DNA of 64,000 nt from Fundidesulfovibrio soli (lineage in GTDB: Bacteria; Desulfobacterota; Desulfovibrionia; Desulfovibrionales; Desulfovibrionaceae). The position numbers and the translations under genes were made by a program. Below, one piece after another: positions 30,186-41,189 of the stretch (positions within the stretch are counted from its first letter, which is position 1; each line of letters begins with the position of its first letter). The stretch lies in NCBI RefSeq assembly GCF_022808695.1, contig NZ_JAKZKW010000004.1, positions 1-64,000 on the forward strand. The letters are read 5' to 3'. A model generated the notes under the pieces. That model made no database searches. It saw only the letters and a list, made by a program, of their open reading frames with translations, and was not told where the DNA came from.

Positions 30186-30436
30186 GCGGTTATGTCACGG
30201 CCCTTGAAGCCCTGACGCAGACAGAAACCGCCCGTATCCGAGACATTTTCACCGGGCTGCGGAGGCGACCTCCGCGCCGCAGGCATCGGACCCGGGTCAT
30301 ATGGACGTTTTTGCTCCAGCGGTTGCGCGCACATCTCGCCGGGAGCGTTCATCCAGATGGCCCGGGTTCTTACCGCCCCCAAGCCCTCATCGTAGCCACC
30401 CACAGCCCGGAAGGTTCGTCCCCCCGGGCTTTTTTG
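30186..30436 (+). ncRNA. Candidate small non-coding RNA
   Basis: This stretch sits between a good promoter (30151-30179) and a plus-strand intrinsic terminator (30404-30435; AGCCCGG arms followed by T6). It contains a strong internal hairpin, GCGGAGG-CGA-CCTCCGC near 30260, with a longer outer stem around it. There is no supported plus-strand coding frame. I could not match it to 6S, SRP, RNase P or tmRNA by eye. Length is about 250 nt. Confidence 0.4.
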
Positions 30437-30452
30437 CCGCCATCCGTCCCGC

Positions 30453-31436
30453 TCAGGGCAAGGGCGCGTACTCCACCGGCACCCAGGCGTAGCCGCCGCC
30501 AGCCTTGAGCACATGCCCGATGCCCGGGAAGGGCAGGTGCATCCCCGCCACCCAGTAGCCCTCCAGTGCCGCATCCGCCAGGACGCGCTTGCGCGCGGCC
30601 ACGGCCCTGGCCTGGTCCGTATCGAATTCAAGGGCTATCCCGGGCTTGGCGAACTGGGTGGCGTGGCTGTGGATCACGTCGCCCCACACCAGCATGGCCT
30701 GGCCCTTTGAACGCAGCATGAACCCGCAGTGCCCCGGGGTGTGTCCGGCCAGGTCCACCACGGTGAAGCCGGGTACGATCTCGTCGCCGGTGGCGAAGGT
30801 CCTGTATTTCCCGGCCGCCTTGTAGGGGGCGGTGGCCTTGCGGGCCAGCTCGAAGCGGGGACGCTTGTCCTGCGGCTGGGAGGCGGGGTCGGTTTCCACC
30901 CAGTAGGCCGCCTCGGGGGCCCCGATGAAGAGCGTGGCGTTGGGGAACGCCGCCTCGCCCTGGGCGTTCACCAGGCCGCCCAGGTGGTCGCGGTGCCCGT
31001 GGGTCAGCAGCACGGCGTCCACCTGTTCAGGGGAGTAGCCAGCCGCGCGCATGGCCTCCAGCAGGTGCCCGGCCTTGGGCCCCATGAAGGAGCCGCCGCC
31101 CGCGTCCATGAGCACCAGGTTTGCGCCCGTGTTCACCAGGTAGGCGTTCACGGCGGTCTGCATGCCGCCGTCTGACGGGGCGAAGACCCGCTCCAGGGTC
31201 CGCTGGGCCTCCTCGGTCTTGACGCCCTTGAGGTATTCGACGGGGATTTTGGTCATGCCGTCCAGCAACGCCGTGACCTCGAAATCCCCGAGCATCATCC
31301 GGAAATAGCCGGGAGTCTGGGTTTTGACTTGCGCGGGCGGCCCGGCGACGGCCAACTGGGCGAGGCCCAGGGCCGCGCAGAGCAGGCTCAGGACGGTGAT
31401 GTTTCTCAACGGGTGTTTGCGAGCCTGGACGGGCAT
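30453..31436 (-). CDS. Secreted metallo-beta-lactamase-fold hydrolase
   Basis: A 327-residue MBL-fold protein with an N-terminal signal segment (ITVLSLLCAALGLAQLAVAG), so it probably acts in the periplasm. The metal-binding signature THGHRDH (HxHxDH) is complete; later ligands are seen in GHTPGHCGFM and GMHLPFPGIGH. It belongs to the broad quorum-quencher/hydrolase group; the substrate cannot be told. The gene ends 17 bp from the terminator of the opposing small RNA. Confidence 0.85.
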   Translation of the reverse strand: MPVQARKHPLRNITVLSLLCAALGLAQLAVAGPPAQVKTQTPGYFRMMLGDFEVTALLDGMTKIPVEYLKGVKTEEAQRTLERVFAPSDGGMQTAVNAYLVNTGANLVLMDAGGGSFMGPKAGHLLEAMRAAGYSPEQVDAVLLTHGHRDHLGGLVNAQGEAAFPNATLFIGAPEAAYWVETDPASQPQDKRPRFELARKATAPYKAAGKYRTFATGDEIVPGFTVVDLAGHTPGHCGFMLRSKGQAMLVWGDVIHSHATQFAKPGIALEFDTDQARAVAARKRVLADAALEGYWVAGMHLPFPGIGHVLKAGGGYAWVPVEYAPLP

Positions 31437-31539
31437 GGATTCCTCCTGCGTGGTCGTTTGGGCCGGAGAGGACCGGCATGGTCCTTCTGTGCCGTCTTCG
31501 ATCTTCGATGTCGAGCAGGCACCTGGGCGTTACCGGACG

Positions 31540-31576
31540 AAAAAACGGCCCGGAAGGAGTGATCCTTCCGGGCCGT
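31540..31576 (-). terminator. Terminator of the toxin-antitoxin operon (twin of the lon terminator)
   Basis: Hairpin arms ACGGCCCGGAAGG/CCTTCCGGGCCGT with a 6-nt loop, read leftward into a U run (A6 on the plus strand at 31540). The 13-bp arms are identical to those at 32258. Confidence 0.9.
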
Positions 31577-31595
31577 GAGTTGTTCAGGGGCGGGG

Positions 31596-31919
31596 TCAGC
31601 GGACGAGGCGTTCCAGCAGGAGGTCGCGCAGGTCCCGCCGGGCGTCGAGCACGGCATGGACGAAAACTTCCTGGGCGCGCGTTTCGTAGAGAATACGATA
31701 GGGGCCGGAGTGTATTTCCCGCACCGGGTGCCCGCCCAGGCCCTCCAGTTCGGGCGGCAGGTGGCCCCTGCCGGGCAGCGTGGCGAGAGTGCGCATGGCC
31801 TCGCGGATGCGCGTGAGCACGGCGCGGGCCGCTTCGGGCGAGTCGTTGCGGGTGAGGAAGGCGGCAATGGCCTGGAGGTCTCCCTTGGCCTCTTCCGCTA
31901 GAAGAACCGCTTGGGCCAT
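31596..31919 (-). CDS. RelE/ParE family toxin
   Basis: A 107-residue plasmid-stabilisation-type toxin. It has the RelE/ParE layout: an N-terminal helix pair (VLLAEEAKGDLQAIAAFLTR), then beta-strands with VREIHSGPYRILYETRAQEVFVHAVLDARRD. Members either cleave mRNA at the ribosome or poison gyrase; sequence alone does not decide. The gene starts 6 bp after the antitoxin gene, in the usual antitoxin-first order. Confidence 0.88.
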   Translation of the reverse strand: MAQAVLLAEEAKGDLQAIAAFLTRNDSPEAARAVLTRIREAMRTLATLPGRGHLPPELEGLGGHPVREIHSGPYRILYETRAQEVFVHAVLDARRDLRDLLLERLVR

Positions 31920-31925
31920 GCCGGG

Positions 31926-32198
31926 CTAGCCCTGGGAATCCTGGAGCAGTTCGTCGAAAACCTGCTCCATGGGGTGGACCTGCCCCTGTTCGATACTCCG
32001 GGAACTCTGCGAGAGGAGCTTGAGCATGGCCAGGCTCTCCTGCAGGCGCTCGTATTCCTGGATGTTCACCAGCATGGCCTTGGCCTCGCCGTTCTGGGTG
32101 ATGACCACGGGCTGCCCGCCCTCGGATATTTCGCGGACGATGTCGGCGGCGTGGGCCTTGAAATAGCTGATTGGCTTGACGGCTTCGGAGAGTTTCAT
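31926..32198 (-). CDS. Phd/YefM family antitoxin
   Basis: A 90-residue antitoxin. The N-terminal DNA-binding part shows the Phd/YefM pattern (SYFKAHAADIVREISEGGQPVVITQNGEA), and the acidic, flexible C-terminus would wrap the toxin. It is expected to repress its own promoter, conditioned by the toxin. Confidence 0.9.
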   Translation of the reverse strand: MKLSEAVKPISYFKAHAADIVREISEGGQPVVITQNGEAKAMLVNIQEYERLQESLAMLKLLSQSSRSIEQGQVHPMEQVFDELLQDSQG

Positions 32199-32247
32199 GA
32201 TGGCCTCCTGGGGGGCAGGACCAAATTAAGACTGAATTTGGGACGAG

Positions 32248-32289
32248 TCAAAAGAAAACGGCCCGGAAGGTTCGCTCCTTCCGGGCCGT
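32248..32289 (-). terminator. lon terminator
   Basis: Hairpin with arms ACGGCCCGGAAGG/CCTTCCGGGCCGT and loop TTCGCT, followed leftward by a U-rich tract. Same arms as the terminator at 31545-31576. Confidence 0.9.
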
Positions 32290-32313
32290 TCATCATTCTT
32301 CGCCAATCTCGGG

Positions 32314-34785
<2,472 letters not shown>

Positions 34786-34851
34786 GGATCACTCCTTGAT
34801 GGCTTCGATTGTCCGGGATGGATTCCCGATCCGTCGAGGGCCGAAATCGCG

Positions 34852-35550
34852 CTACAGCAATGATGCCTTCCTGAAACTGTAAAACCTCTTGCCCGCCACG
34901 ATCACGTGGTCGAGCAGCTTGACCCCCAGGCCGTGGGCCGCCAGCTTGACCTGGCGGGTTATCTCCACGTCGGCGTTGGAGGGCTTGGGGTCGCCGCTGG
35001 GATGGTTGTGCACCATCACCAGCCCGGCGGCCTGGCGGTTCAGGGCCAGGGCCAGCACCTCCCGGGGGTAGACCGGGGTCTGGTCCACGGTGCCCTTGCT
35101 CACGCACTCCCAGCCGAGCACCCGGTTGGACGCGTCCACCAGGAGCACCCAGAATTCCTCGCCGGTCAGGTGCCCCAGGCGCTCCCGGGCCAGGTCCGCC
35201 ACCACCTTGGGGTCGTCCACCAGCACGCGCTCTCGCACGTCCTGCTCCCCGAGGCGGGCCAGGAATTCCCGCCAGAGCGCCCAGAACACGCTCAACCCAT
35301 CGCCGAAGCCCTCGACCTCCATCAGGTCGGCCTGCCGGGCCTGGTACACGCCCCGCAGAGAGCCGAAACGCTCCAGCAGGGCCTTGGCCAGGGGCTTGGC
35401 GTCCCGGCGGGGATTGGCGTAGCCCAACAGCAGTTCAAGGATCTCGTAGTCGGCCAGAGCACGCGGGCCGTCTTGAAGACGCTGCTTCAGGCGGCTGCGG
35501 TGGCCCAGATAGTGGGGTTGATTCTTCTGTTTAAGCATAGAAGTGCCCAT
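34852..35550 (-). CDS. radC: RadC/JAB domain DNA-repair-family protein
   Basis: About 232 residues. The N-terminal helix-hairpin-helix region (LGHRSRLKQRLQDGPRALADYEILELLLGY) is followed by a JAB/MPN domain with the metal motif VHNHPSGDPKPSNAD. Despite the name, a role in DNA repair is not firmly shown. ATG at 35550 has GAGGGG at good spacing; a TTG two codons upstream is less likely. Confidence 0.93.
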   Translation of the reverse strand: MGTSMLKQKNQPHYLGHRSRLKQRLQDGPRALADYEILELLLGYANPRRDAKPLAKALLERFGSLRGVYQARQADLMEVEGFGDGLSVFWALWREFLARLGEQDVRERVLVDDPKVVADLARERLGHLTGEEFWVLLVDASNRVLGWECVSKGTVDQTPVYPREVLALALNRQAAGLVMVHNHPSGDPKPSNADVEITRQVKLAAHGLGVKLLDHVIVAGKRFYSFRKASLL

Positions 35551-35640
35551 GCGCAAGCCCCTCGCGCGTTTTTCGGCCGTAGCGGGCGCATTTGACCCGT
35601 TCGAGCCGCCAATGCCCGGGTTATTTCATGAATAGGACGC

Positions 35641-36624
35641 TCAGTTGCGGCCCCTGACCCGGGCGAACAGCACATGCAGCTCCGCCACAAGCATCTCAAG
35701 GGCCTGATCCGGGGATTTGCGCCCCGACTTCACCGAGCACTCCGCCTCCATGGCCAGGTCCCACATCTTGGCCAGCCCGGCCGGGCCGAGCCGCCCGGCC
35801 ATGGGCGCCTTGAGCTTGCGCACGTAGGGGTGGGCCTTGCACTCCGGGTCGTCGTGCAGGAGCTGCCACATCAGGCGGTATTCGCGGGCCAGGATGGCCA
35901 GGAACTGGAACAGGAAGCCGTCGTCGCTGGAGAGCTGGTGACCGAAGACCGTGCGCCAGACCCCGGCCGGGTCGCGCCCCTCCTCCAAGGCCTTGAGGAA
36001 GCCGAAGATGTCCAGGTCGGCCTCCACCTGGTTCATGCCCGCCAGGTCGGCCCCGATCTCGCCGTCCACGGCGGCCAGCTCCAGCTTCTCAAGCTCCGCC
36101 GAAGCGGCGGCCATGTTGCGCGGCAGCAGCCGGGTCAGCTCGGAGAGCGCCCCCTTGCCGAAGCGCAGGTTGCGGCTCTGGGCCCACTGGCGCAGCAGGG
36201 GGCCCAGGGTCTCCTCCGTGAGCCCGGGGGATATCCAGACCCAGCCCTTCTGCTGCCCCACCTTCCAGTAGGGCCTGTCGGCCAGCCCCTTGGGCAGCGA
36301 CGGCCCCTTCTTGGGGTCGTGCGGGCCTTCCAGGCAGATCACGGGCCAGGCGTGCTCGTTGAAGCCCGAGAGCGGGCGGGCCAGCTTCTCCCAGAAGTCG
36401 GCCCCGAGGCCCTCGGCCCGGCGCAGCACCACGGCCTTGGGCTGGGCGAAGAGGCTCACGGTGGAGAGGGCCTGCCACCAGGCCGGGTCGAACTCGTCGG
36501 CGTCGCCCCAGAAGACCTGGCGGGCGAAGCCCCCGCCGGAGGCGGCCATGAGCTGCTCCAGACGGCGCTTGACCATCTCCGGGTCCGGGCAGACGAGAAA
36601 GGTGAATCCTGGGCGCTGGCTCAT
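35641..36624 (-). CDS. holA: DNA polymerase III subunit delta
   Basis: A 327-residue HolA-like clamp-loader subunit: an N-terminal ATPase-like fold (FTFLVCPDPEMVKRRLEQLM), a middle with LLPRNMAAASAELEKLELAA (matching the family's N-dl-a-l-nELeKL pattern), and a helical C-terminal collar domain (QFLAILAREYRLMWQLL). It loads the sliding clamp during replication. Sequence divergence is typical of delta. The start overlaps the preceding flavodoxin-like gene by 4 bp (ATGA). Confidence 0.85.
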   Translation of the reverse strand: MSQRPGFTFLVCPDPEMVKRRLEQLMAASGGGFARQVFWGDADEFDPAWWQALSTVSLFAQPKAVVLRRAEGLGADFWEKLARPLSGFNEHAWPVICLEGPHDPKKGPSLPKGLADRPYWKVGQQKGWVWISPGLTEETLGPLLRQWAQSRNLRFGKGALSELTRLLPRNMAAASAELEKLELAAVDGEIGADLAGMNQVEADLDIFGFLKALEEGRDPAGVWRTVFGHQLSSDDGFLFQFLAILAREYRLMWQLLHDDPECKAHPYVRKLKAPMAGRLGPAGLAKMWDLAMEAECSVKSGRKSPDQALEMLVAELHVLFARVRGRN

Positions 36625-37292
36625 TGTTCCGCGAAGGGTTGTGCGCCAAGGCGCGTGAGTGACCGGCTCTTCCAGGCCTGGGCCAGGAAGCCCGACTCGG
36701 CCAGGAGGAGGTAGAGCGGCTTGGGGATCAGGGGCCGTGCCGCCAGCTCCCGCGCCTCGATCGGCACGGGCCGCCCGTCGGCCAAAGCCCGGGCGGCCAG
36801 GTCCAGGGCGCGGACCGCCGGTGCGGCCATCCTGCCGCGAGCGGCCAGGGTTTCGCCCCCGAGCGCCCCCGAGCCGCCGAAGCCCAGCCCTCCGGCCCAC
36901 TCCATCCCGGCTTTGCGGGCGAAGATGCGGCTCACGTCCAGGCAGATGTCGGTGTGCGAGGCCTCAGGGAAACCGCAGCAGAACAGGGCGCAGAAGCGTT
37001 TGGGCTGCTCCCCCCGCCAGGGCTCGGCGGCCAGGAACTCCAGGGCCTTGAGCACCTGGGCCGGGGGCGAATCGACGTACACAGGCGCGCTCAGGACCAC
37101 CGTGTCCGCCCAGGCGAAGGCCGCGTGCAGCCTGGCCCTGCCCTCCTGCGCGTCCAGCAGGCCGCTTACGCGCAGGGTCTGCGCCTCCATCGCGGGACCC
37201 TGCCCGGCCATGCGCTCCAGCAGTTCCCTCCCGAGCATCAGGGAGACCCCTCCGGCCCTGGGACTGCCCGCCAGCAGCAGCACCCGCCTCAT
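36621..37292 (-). CDS. Flavodoxin-like NAD(P)H-dependent FMN reductase family protein
   Basis: A 223-residue protein with an N-terminal phosphate-binding loop typical of NADPH-dependent FMN reductases (VLLLAGSPRAGGVSLML) and the strand LSAPVYVDSPPAQVLKALEFL that holds the flavin. It probably binds FMN and moves electrons to an unknown acceptor. It overlaps its neighbours by 4 bp on both sides, forming one unit with holA and the protein at 37289. Confidence 0.75.
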   Translation of the reverse strand: MRRVLLLAGSPRAGGVSLMLGRELLERMAGQGPAMEAQTLRVSGLLDAQEGRARLHAAFAWADTVVLSAPVYVDSPPAQVLKALEFLAAEPWRGEQPKRFCALFCCGFPEASHTDICLDVSRIFARKAGMEWAGGLGFGGSGALGGETLAARGRMAAPAVRALDLAARALADGRPVPIEARELAARPLIPKPLYLLLAESGFLAQAWKSRSLTRLGAQPFAEQ

Positions 37293-37852
37293 TGGAACAT
37301 CCCCCTCAGGGCGCTGCGGCACACCTGCCGCTGGCGGCTCCAATCGTCGCGCTCCAGCAGCACGGCGCGCTGGGCCGGAGCGTGCAGGTTGTAGGCGTTG
37401 TGCTCCACCAGCCGGGCGAACACGCCTGCGGCCTCGGGGTCCGGCTCAGCCAGCCAGCCAACCCCCAGCAGCGCGGGCAGCGACGCGTAACGGGGCCTGT
37501 GGCGCGTCAGGCCGGAAAAGGCGAAATGCGGCGACACCAGGCAGACCATGCGGTCCAGGGCCTTCTTGGCTTCCGAGCTCCAGCAGCCGAAGTCCACGGG
37601 GGAATAGACCGCCAGCAGGTCCGCCCCGGCCACGGCCTGCGCCGCCTCGCGGGAGGCGTCCTCGAAGGGGCAGCGCCCCGGGGTGCCTATCCAGCAGGCA
37701 AAGCAGCCCCTGCACGGGGAAATGGCCATGCGGCCCAGGGTGAAGGTGCGTACGGAGCAGCCTTCGTCCGTGAGGGCGCGCCGCAGGGCGTCCAGCCCCT
37801 GGCGGCAGGCGTCGTCCTCCGGGGGGGCCGCGTCGAAGAGAATAGTGCGCAT
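37289..37852 (-). CDS. Iron-sulfur flavoprotein-like / NAD(P)H-dependent oxidoreductase
   Basis: A 187-residue flavodoxin-fold protein with a cysteine-rich insert CRGCFACWIGTPGRC, the layout of flavin oxidoreductases with a CxxCxxC-type motif that may bind an Fe-S cluster or take part in thiol chemistry. The strand LLAVYSPVDFGCWSSEAKKALDRM matches the FMN-binding region. It is the first gene of the flavodoxin-like/flavodoxin-like/holA unit, overlapping the next start by 4 bp. Confidence 0.7.
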   Translation of the reverse strand: MRTILFDAAPPEDDACRQGLDALRRALTDEGCSVRTFTLGRMAISPCRGCFACWIGTPGRCPFEDASREAAQAVAGADLLAVYSPVDFGCWSSEAKKALDRMVCLVSPHFAFSGLTRHRPRYASLPALLGVGWLAEPDPEAAGVFARLVEHNAYNLHAPAQRAVLLERDDWSRQRQVCRSALRGMFQ

Positions 37853-37996
37853 GGGCAGGTTGTTGCCGCTTGGGCAGGGTTCGTCAATGCCTTATCGCTT
37901 CCATCCAACCGGAGCCTGCCGCACAAAATACTGTCCGCCCTGTTCACTTTTCCGGGACATGCCCGTATCACGGCTTTTCAGAAACAAGGAGCGATC

Positions 37997-39145
37997 ATGG
38001 CCGCACGCGTGAAAGCTTGGGACATATTCAAGGGCTTCTTCGTTGTCGGCGCCACTGCCTACGGCGGGCCTGCCATGATGCCGGCCATGCGCCGCGAGGT
38101 GGTGGAGAAGCGCGGCTTCGTCACCCGCGAGGATTTCCGCCTGGGCCTGGGCCTCTGCCAGACCATCCCCGGCGGCACCCTCATGCAGCTGGCGGCCTAC
38201 ATCGGGCTCAAGCTCGACGGCCTGCCCGGGGCCATCGCCGGATATCTCGGCTTCTCCTGCCCGGCCTTCCTGCTCATGCTCGGGCTGTCCATGTTCTACA
38301 CCCACACCCGGGGTTCGCATTTCTCCCAGGCCATCTGCTCCGGGCTCAAGGTCGTGGTGCTGGCCATCTGCCTCATGTCCTGCCTGGATTTCGTCAAGCG
38401 CTTCGCGCCCACCAGACGCCACCAGGCCTTCACCGCGGCCGCCGCCGCCCTGTTCCTGGCCGGGGTGGGCGTAGTGCCCATCGTCTTCGGGGCCGCGTTG
38501 CTGGGCCTGTTCGCGCTGGCCCCCGGCCCCGCGCCGGACCTCGGCGAGGGCCGCTCGGCCAACGGGGCCCTGCGCCTGGCGGGATACATGGCCCTGGCCA
38601 TGGCCCTGGGCATGGGATTCCTGCTGGCCGTGGACCCCCTGCTCTTCGATCTTGCGGTCTCCATGATAAAGGTGGATATGCTCTCCTTTGGGGGCTTTGG
38701 CGTCTTCCCCGTGATGTATGCCGAGGTGGTGGAGCACCGCGCCTGGGTGGACAGCGCCACCTTCATCGAGGGCATGGCCCTGGCCCAGGTGACGCCCGGA
38801 CCGAGCCTTCTGGCCTCGGCCTTCATGGGCTACATCGTGCGCGGGGTGCCGGGCGCGGTGGTCGCCTCGGTGGGCATCTTCGCGGCCTCGTTCATCATCG
38901 TGCTCGCCGCGTCCCACTACCGGGACAGCATCGTGGGCTCGGCGCGCGCAAGGAGCGCCCTGGCCGGGGTCCTGGCCACGCTGGGCGGCATGATCGTGGC
39001 GGTCAGCTACACCTTGGCCAAGGCCGTGGACTGGGGATGGGCTTCGGGATTGCTGCTCGTTCTCTCGCTGGCCGCCCTGGCCAAGAAGGTGAATGTCTGT
39101 TGGATCGTGCTCGCCGCCGCCGGCTTGAGTCTGTTCCTTTTCTGA
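37997..39145 (+). CDS. chrA: Chromate transporter family protein (two CHR domains)
   Basis: A 382-residue membrane protein with two homologous halves. Half one opens with FKGFFVVGATAYGGPAMMPA and half two with DMLSFGGFGVFPVMYAEVVE, both typical of CHR domains, including the glycine-rich GG-x-P. It may export chromate or another oxyanion; many CHR proteins have not been tested. AAGGA at 37986 fits the ATG at 37997. It is divergent from the flavodoxin-like unit and is followed by a second CHR-like gene. Confidence 0.88.
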   Translation: MAARVKAWDIFKGFFVVGATAYGGPAMMPAMRREVVEKRGFVTREDFRLGLGLCQTIPGGTLMQLAAYIGLKLDGLPGAIAGYLGFSCPAFLLMLGLSMFYTHTRGSHFSQAICSGLKVVVLAICLMSCLDFVKRFAPTRRHQAFTAAAAALFLAGVGVVPIVFGAALLGLFALAPGPAPDLGEGRSANGALRLAGYMALAMALGMGFLLAVDPLLFDLAVSMIKVDMLSFGGFGVFPVMYAEVVEHRAWVDSATFIEGMALAQVTPGPSLLASAFMGYIVRGVPGAVVASVGIFAASFIIVLAASHYRDSIVGSARARSALAGVLATLGGMIVAVSYTLAKAVDWGWASGLLLVLSLAALAKKVNVCWIVLAAAGLSLFLF

Positions 39146-39157
39146 TTCGAGGTGTTC

Positions 39158-40327
39158 ATGACGACCCCCTGCACGCTCTCCCTCCTCTTCAAGATAACAT
39201 TGCTCCTGGGTCTTCGCTCCCGCCACCGCCGCCTGGAAACCCTCGCCAGGGATTGCCTGGTGGATCAGCTCGGCTGGATGTCCGGGGCTGAGTTCGCCCG
39301 GCACGCCGCCATGAGCGCCAACCTCCCCGGCCTGCGCGGGCTCACCCTGGTGTGCGCGACGGGCATGCACCTGCGCGGCCTGGGCGGGGCCCTGGCCGCC
39401 AGCGCGGGCTACATCGGCCCCGGCCTCGTCTGCGCCGCGCTGCTGGCCTGGCTCTGGCACTTCATGGCGGACGCCCCCTGGTTCGCGGCCGGGCTGCGCG
39501 GGGTGCTCACCGTGTCCCCCGCCATCTGCCTCTACGCCGGGCTTCACCTGCTCTTCACCGCCACCGGGCGCAAGCCCCTGGCCTGGGCGCTGGCCACGGC
39601 GGCGGGCCTGCTCTTCTTCATCGGGCTCAAGCCCTTCTCCATGCTCATGGGCGGCGCGGTGCTGGGGGTGCTCCTGACGCCCGACCCGGCCGGAGCGGAC
39701 CCCGAAGCGGCCGACTGCTGCGAATCGAAGCCCTACCCCTGGGGCGCGGCCCTGGCCGCCGCCCTGCCCCTGGCCGCGGCCGCCGGGCTGTGCGTGTTTC
39801 TGGACGCCTCCCTGGGCAGGCTCATGCTCTGGACGGGCAAGGCGGGCCTGTTCTCGCTCGGGGGCTTCGGGCTTTACCCCCTGCTCTTCGCCGACATGGT
39901 GCGTCTGCGCCAGTGGCTGGACCCCGTGCATTTCTCCCAGGCCATGACCCTGGTGGACGCCATTCCCGGCCCCTACGCCGGGGGCGCGCTGCTGCTGGGT
40001 GCGCGCGCCCTGGGCGTCGCCGGGCTGCTGGCCGCCGCAGCCGGAGCCTTCCTGCCCACGCTGCTCATGGCCGTGGCCGTTCAGCCTGTGCGCGGGGCCG
40101 TGGCCGCCTCCCGCTGGGCTCCCAAGGCCCTGGGCGGGGTCTCGGCCGTGCTGGCGGGCCTGTGCCTGGGGCTGGGCGGGCAGATGATCTCCGTGCTGCA
40201 GGTGGCTCCCGGCTGGGACACGCTGCGCATCGCCCTGGTGGCGGGCGCGCTCGCCACCCTGCTCATGCGCAACCACCCCGGCATCGTGCTGGGCGCCGCA
40301 TTCCTGGCCGGAGTGGCGCTGCTGTAG
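39158..40327 (+). CDS. Divergent chromate-transporter-like protein
   Basis: A 389-residue polytopic protein. The second half has GKAGLFSLGGFGLYPLLFADM and QAMTLVDAIPGPYAGGALLLGA, clearly related to CHR half two of the neighbour. The first half has lost most of the CHR signature and begins with an extra soluble stretch (RSRHRRLETLARDCLV). It is probably a paralogue that diverged after duplication; the two may form a hetero-oligomer. It starts 12 bp after the first gene. Confidence 0.75.
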   Translation: MTTPCTLSLLFKITLLLGLRSRHRRLETLARDCLVDQLGWMSGAEFARHAAMSANLPGLRGLTLVCATGMHLRGLGGALAASAGYIGPGLVCAALLAWLWHFMADAPWFAAGLRGVLTVSPAICLYAGLHLLFTATGRKPLAWALATAAGLLFFIGLKPFSMLMGGAVLGVLLTPDPAGADPEAADCCESKPYPWGAALAAALPLAAAAGLCVFLDASLGRLMLWTGKAGLFSLGGFGLYPLLFADMVRLRQWLDPVHFSQAMTLVDAIPGPYAGGALLLGARALGVAGLLAAAAGAFLPTLLMAVAVQPVRGAVAASRWAPKALGGVSAVLAGLCLGLGGQMISVLQVAPGWDTLRIALVAGALATLLMRNHPGIVLGAAFLAGVALL

Positions 40328-40351
40328 GCCCATGATCGGTGAGGTAAAACC

Positions 40352-41131
40352 ATGCGCCATGTGATCATTCATTACCACATCTTCAAAAACGCCGGGTCAA
40401 GCATCGACAGCATGTTGAGCCACAACCATGGTCCCCGGTGGGCTCAGTTGGAAGGCAAACGTCCCTGGAGCACGCTACTCCCGGAAGCGGTCGGAGCATT
40501 TATCGCCGCTAACCCGGAAGTGCTCTCCCTATCGAGTCACCACGCCCGCCTGCCGGTACCCTGCGTCCCTGGAGTGACTTTTCACCCAATAGTCATCCTT
40601 CGCCACCCTATAGACAGGGCCTACTCCGTCTACTCCTTTGAGCGCGGGCAGCCGGAGCAAGGAGCCGGACCCGGTGTTTTGGCCGCTAAACGGTATGATT
40701 TCGCTGATTACGTCCGTTGGCGTCTCGAACCCGGAAACGGCTGCGTCATATCGGATTTTCAAACGATTTTTCTGGCGGGGTCACATGTGGACATGAGTGT
40801 AGCCCGTGCACTTTCCTCCGACTTCCACGCCGCATCCGCCCGGTTGATGGGTCTTCCATTTTTCGGGCTTGTTGAGCGGTTTAAGGAATCCGTGCATCTG
40901 CTGGAGCGTTCGCTTAGCAGAACGGCTCTGCTGGAGCATTACAATGTCGGGCATATCAACCGTAATCCCGACAGGGCCGACAGCCTCGAGCTCCGTATAG
41001 AGCAGATACGGAAGAGCTTAGGGGGTGAACTGTTCGAAACGCTAGTTGCACGCAATCAGCATGATCTGCGTCTCTTTGCCTTAGCCAGCGAGCTATTCGA
41101 CCGCAGGCTCGTCTCGATCATTCCTCAATAA
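40352..41131 (+). CDS. Sulfotransferase-like protein (possibly acquired)
   Basis: A 259-residue protein with the 5' phosphosulfate loop pattern HYHIFKNAGSSIDSML and a 3' phosphate-binding segment VILRHPIDRAYSVYSFERG, as in sulfotransferase family 2. It would move a sulfuryl group from PAPS to an unknown acceptor, perhaps a surface glycan. Its base composition and codon use (frequent A/T third positions) differ from the surrounding genes, a sign of recent transfer. A GGTGAGG ribosome binding site precedes the start. Confidence 0.75.
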   Translation: MRHVIIHYHIFKNAGSSIDSMLSHNHGPRWAQLEGKRPWSTLLPEAVGAFIAANPEVLSLSSHHARLPVPCVPGVTFHPIVILRHPIDRAYSVYSFERGQPEQGAGPGVLAAKRYDFADYVRWRLEPGNGCVISDFQTIFLAGSHVDMSVARALSSDFHAASARLMGLPFFGLVERFKESVHLLERSLSRTALLEHYNVGHINRNPDRADSLELRIEQIRKSLGGELFETLVARNQHDLRLFALASELFDRRLVSIIPQ

Positions 41132-41161
41132 AAAACCGGAGCGCCCGCTAGGGCGCTCCGG
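41130..41161 (-). terminator. htpG terminator
   Basis: Hairpin CCGGAGCGCCC-GCTA-GGGCGCTCCGG read leftward into a U run (A6 on the plus strand). It also overlaps the stop of the sulfotransferase-like gene. Confidence 0.9.
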
Positions 41162-41189
41162 TGTGTCATTTCATGGCCAAACGTGAAGG

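Noticed and set aside
30186-30436. 6S, SRP, RNase P or tmRNA identity for the small RNA
   Set aside because: None of the conserved sequence blocks of these RNAs could be found; only an unassigned RNA is supported.
37892-40378. 828-residue minus-strand frame opposite the CHR genes
   Set aside because: Shadow of two membrane-protein genes with clear signatures; composition is nonsense-like.
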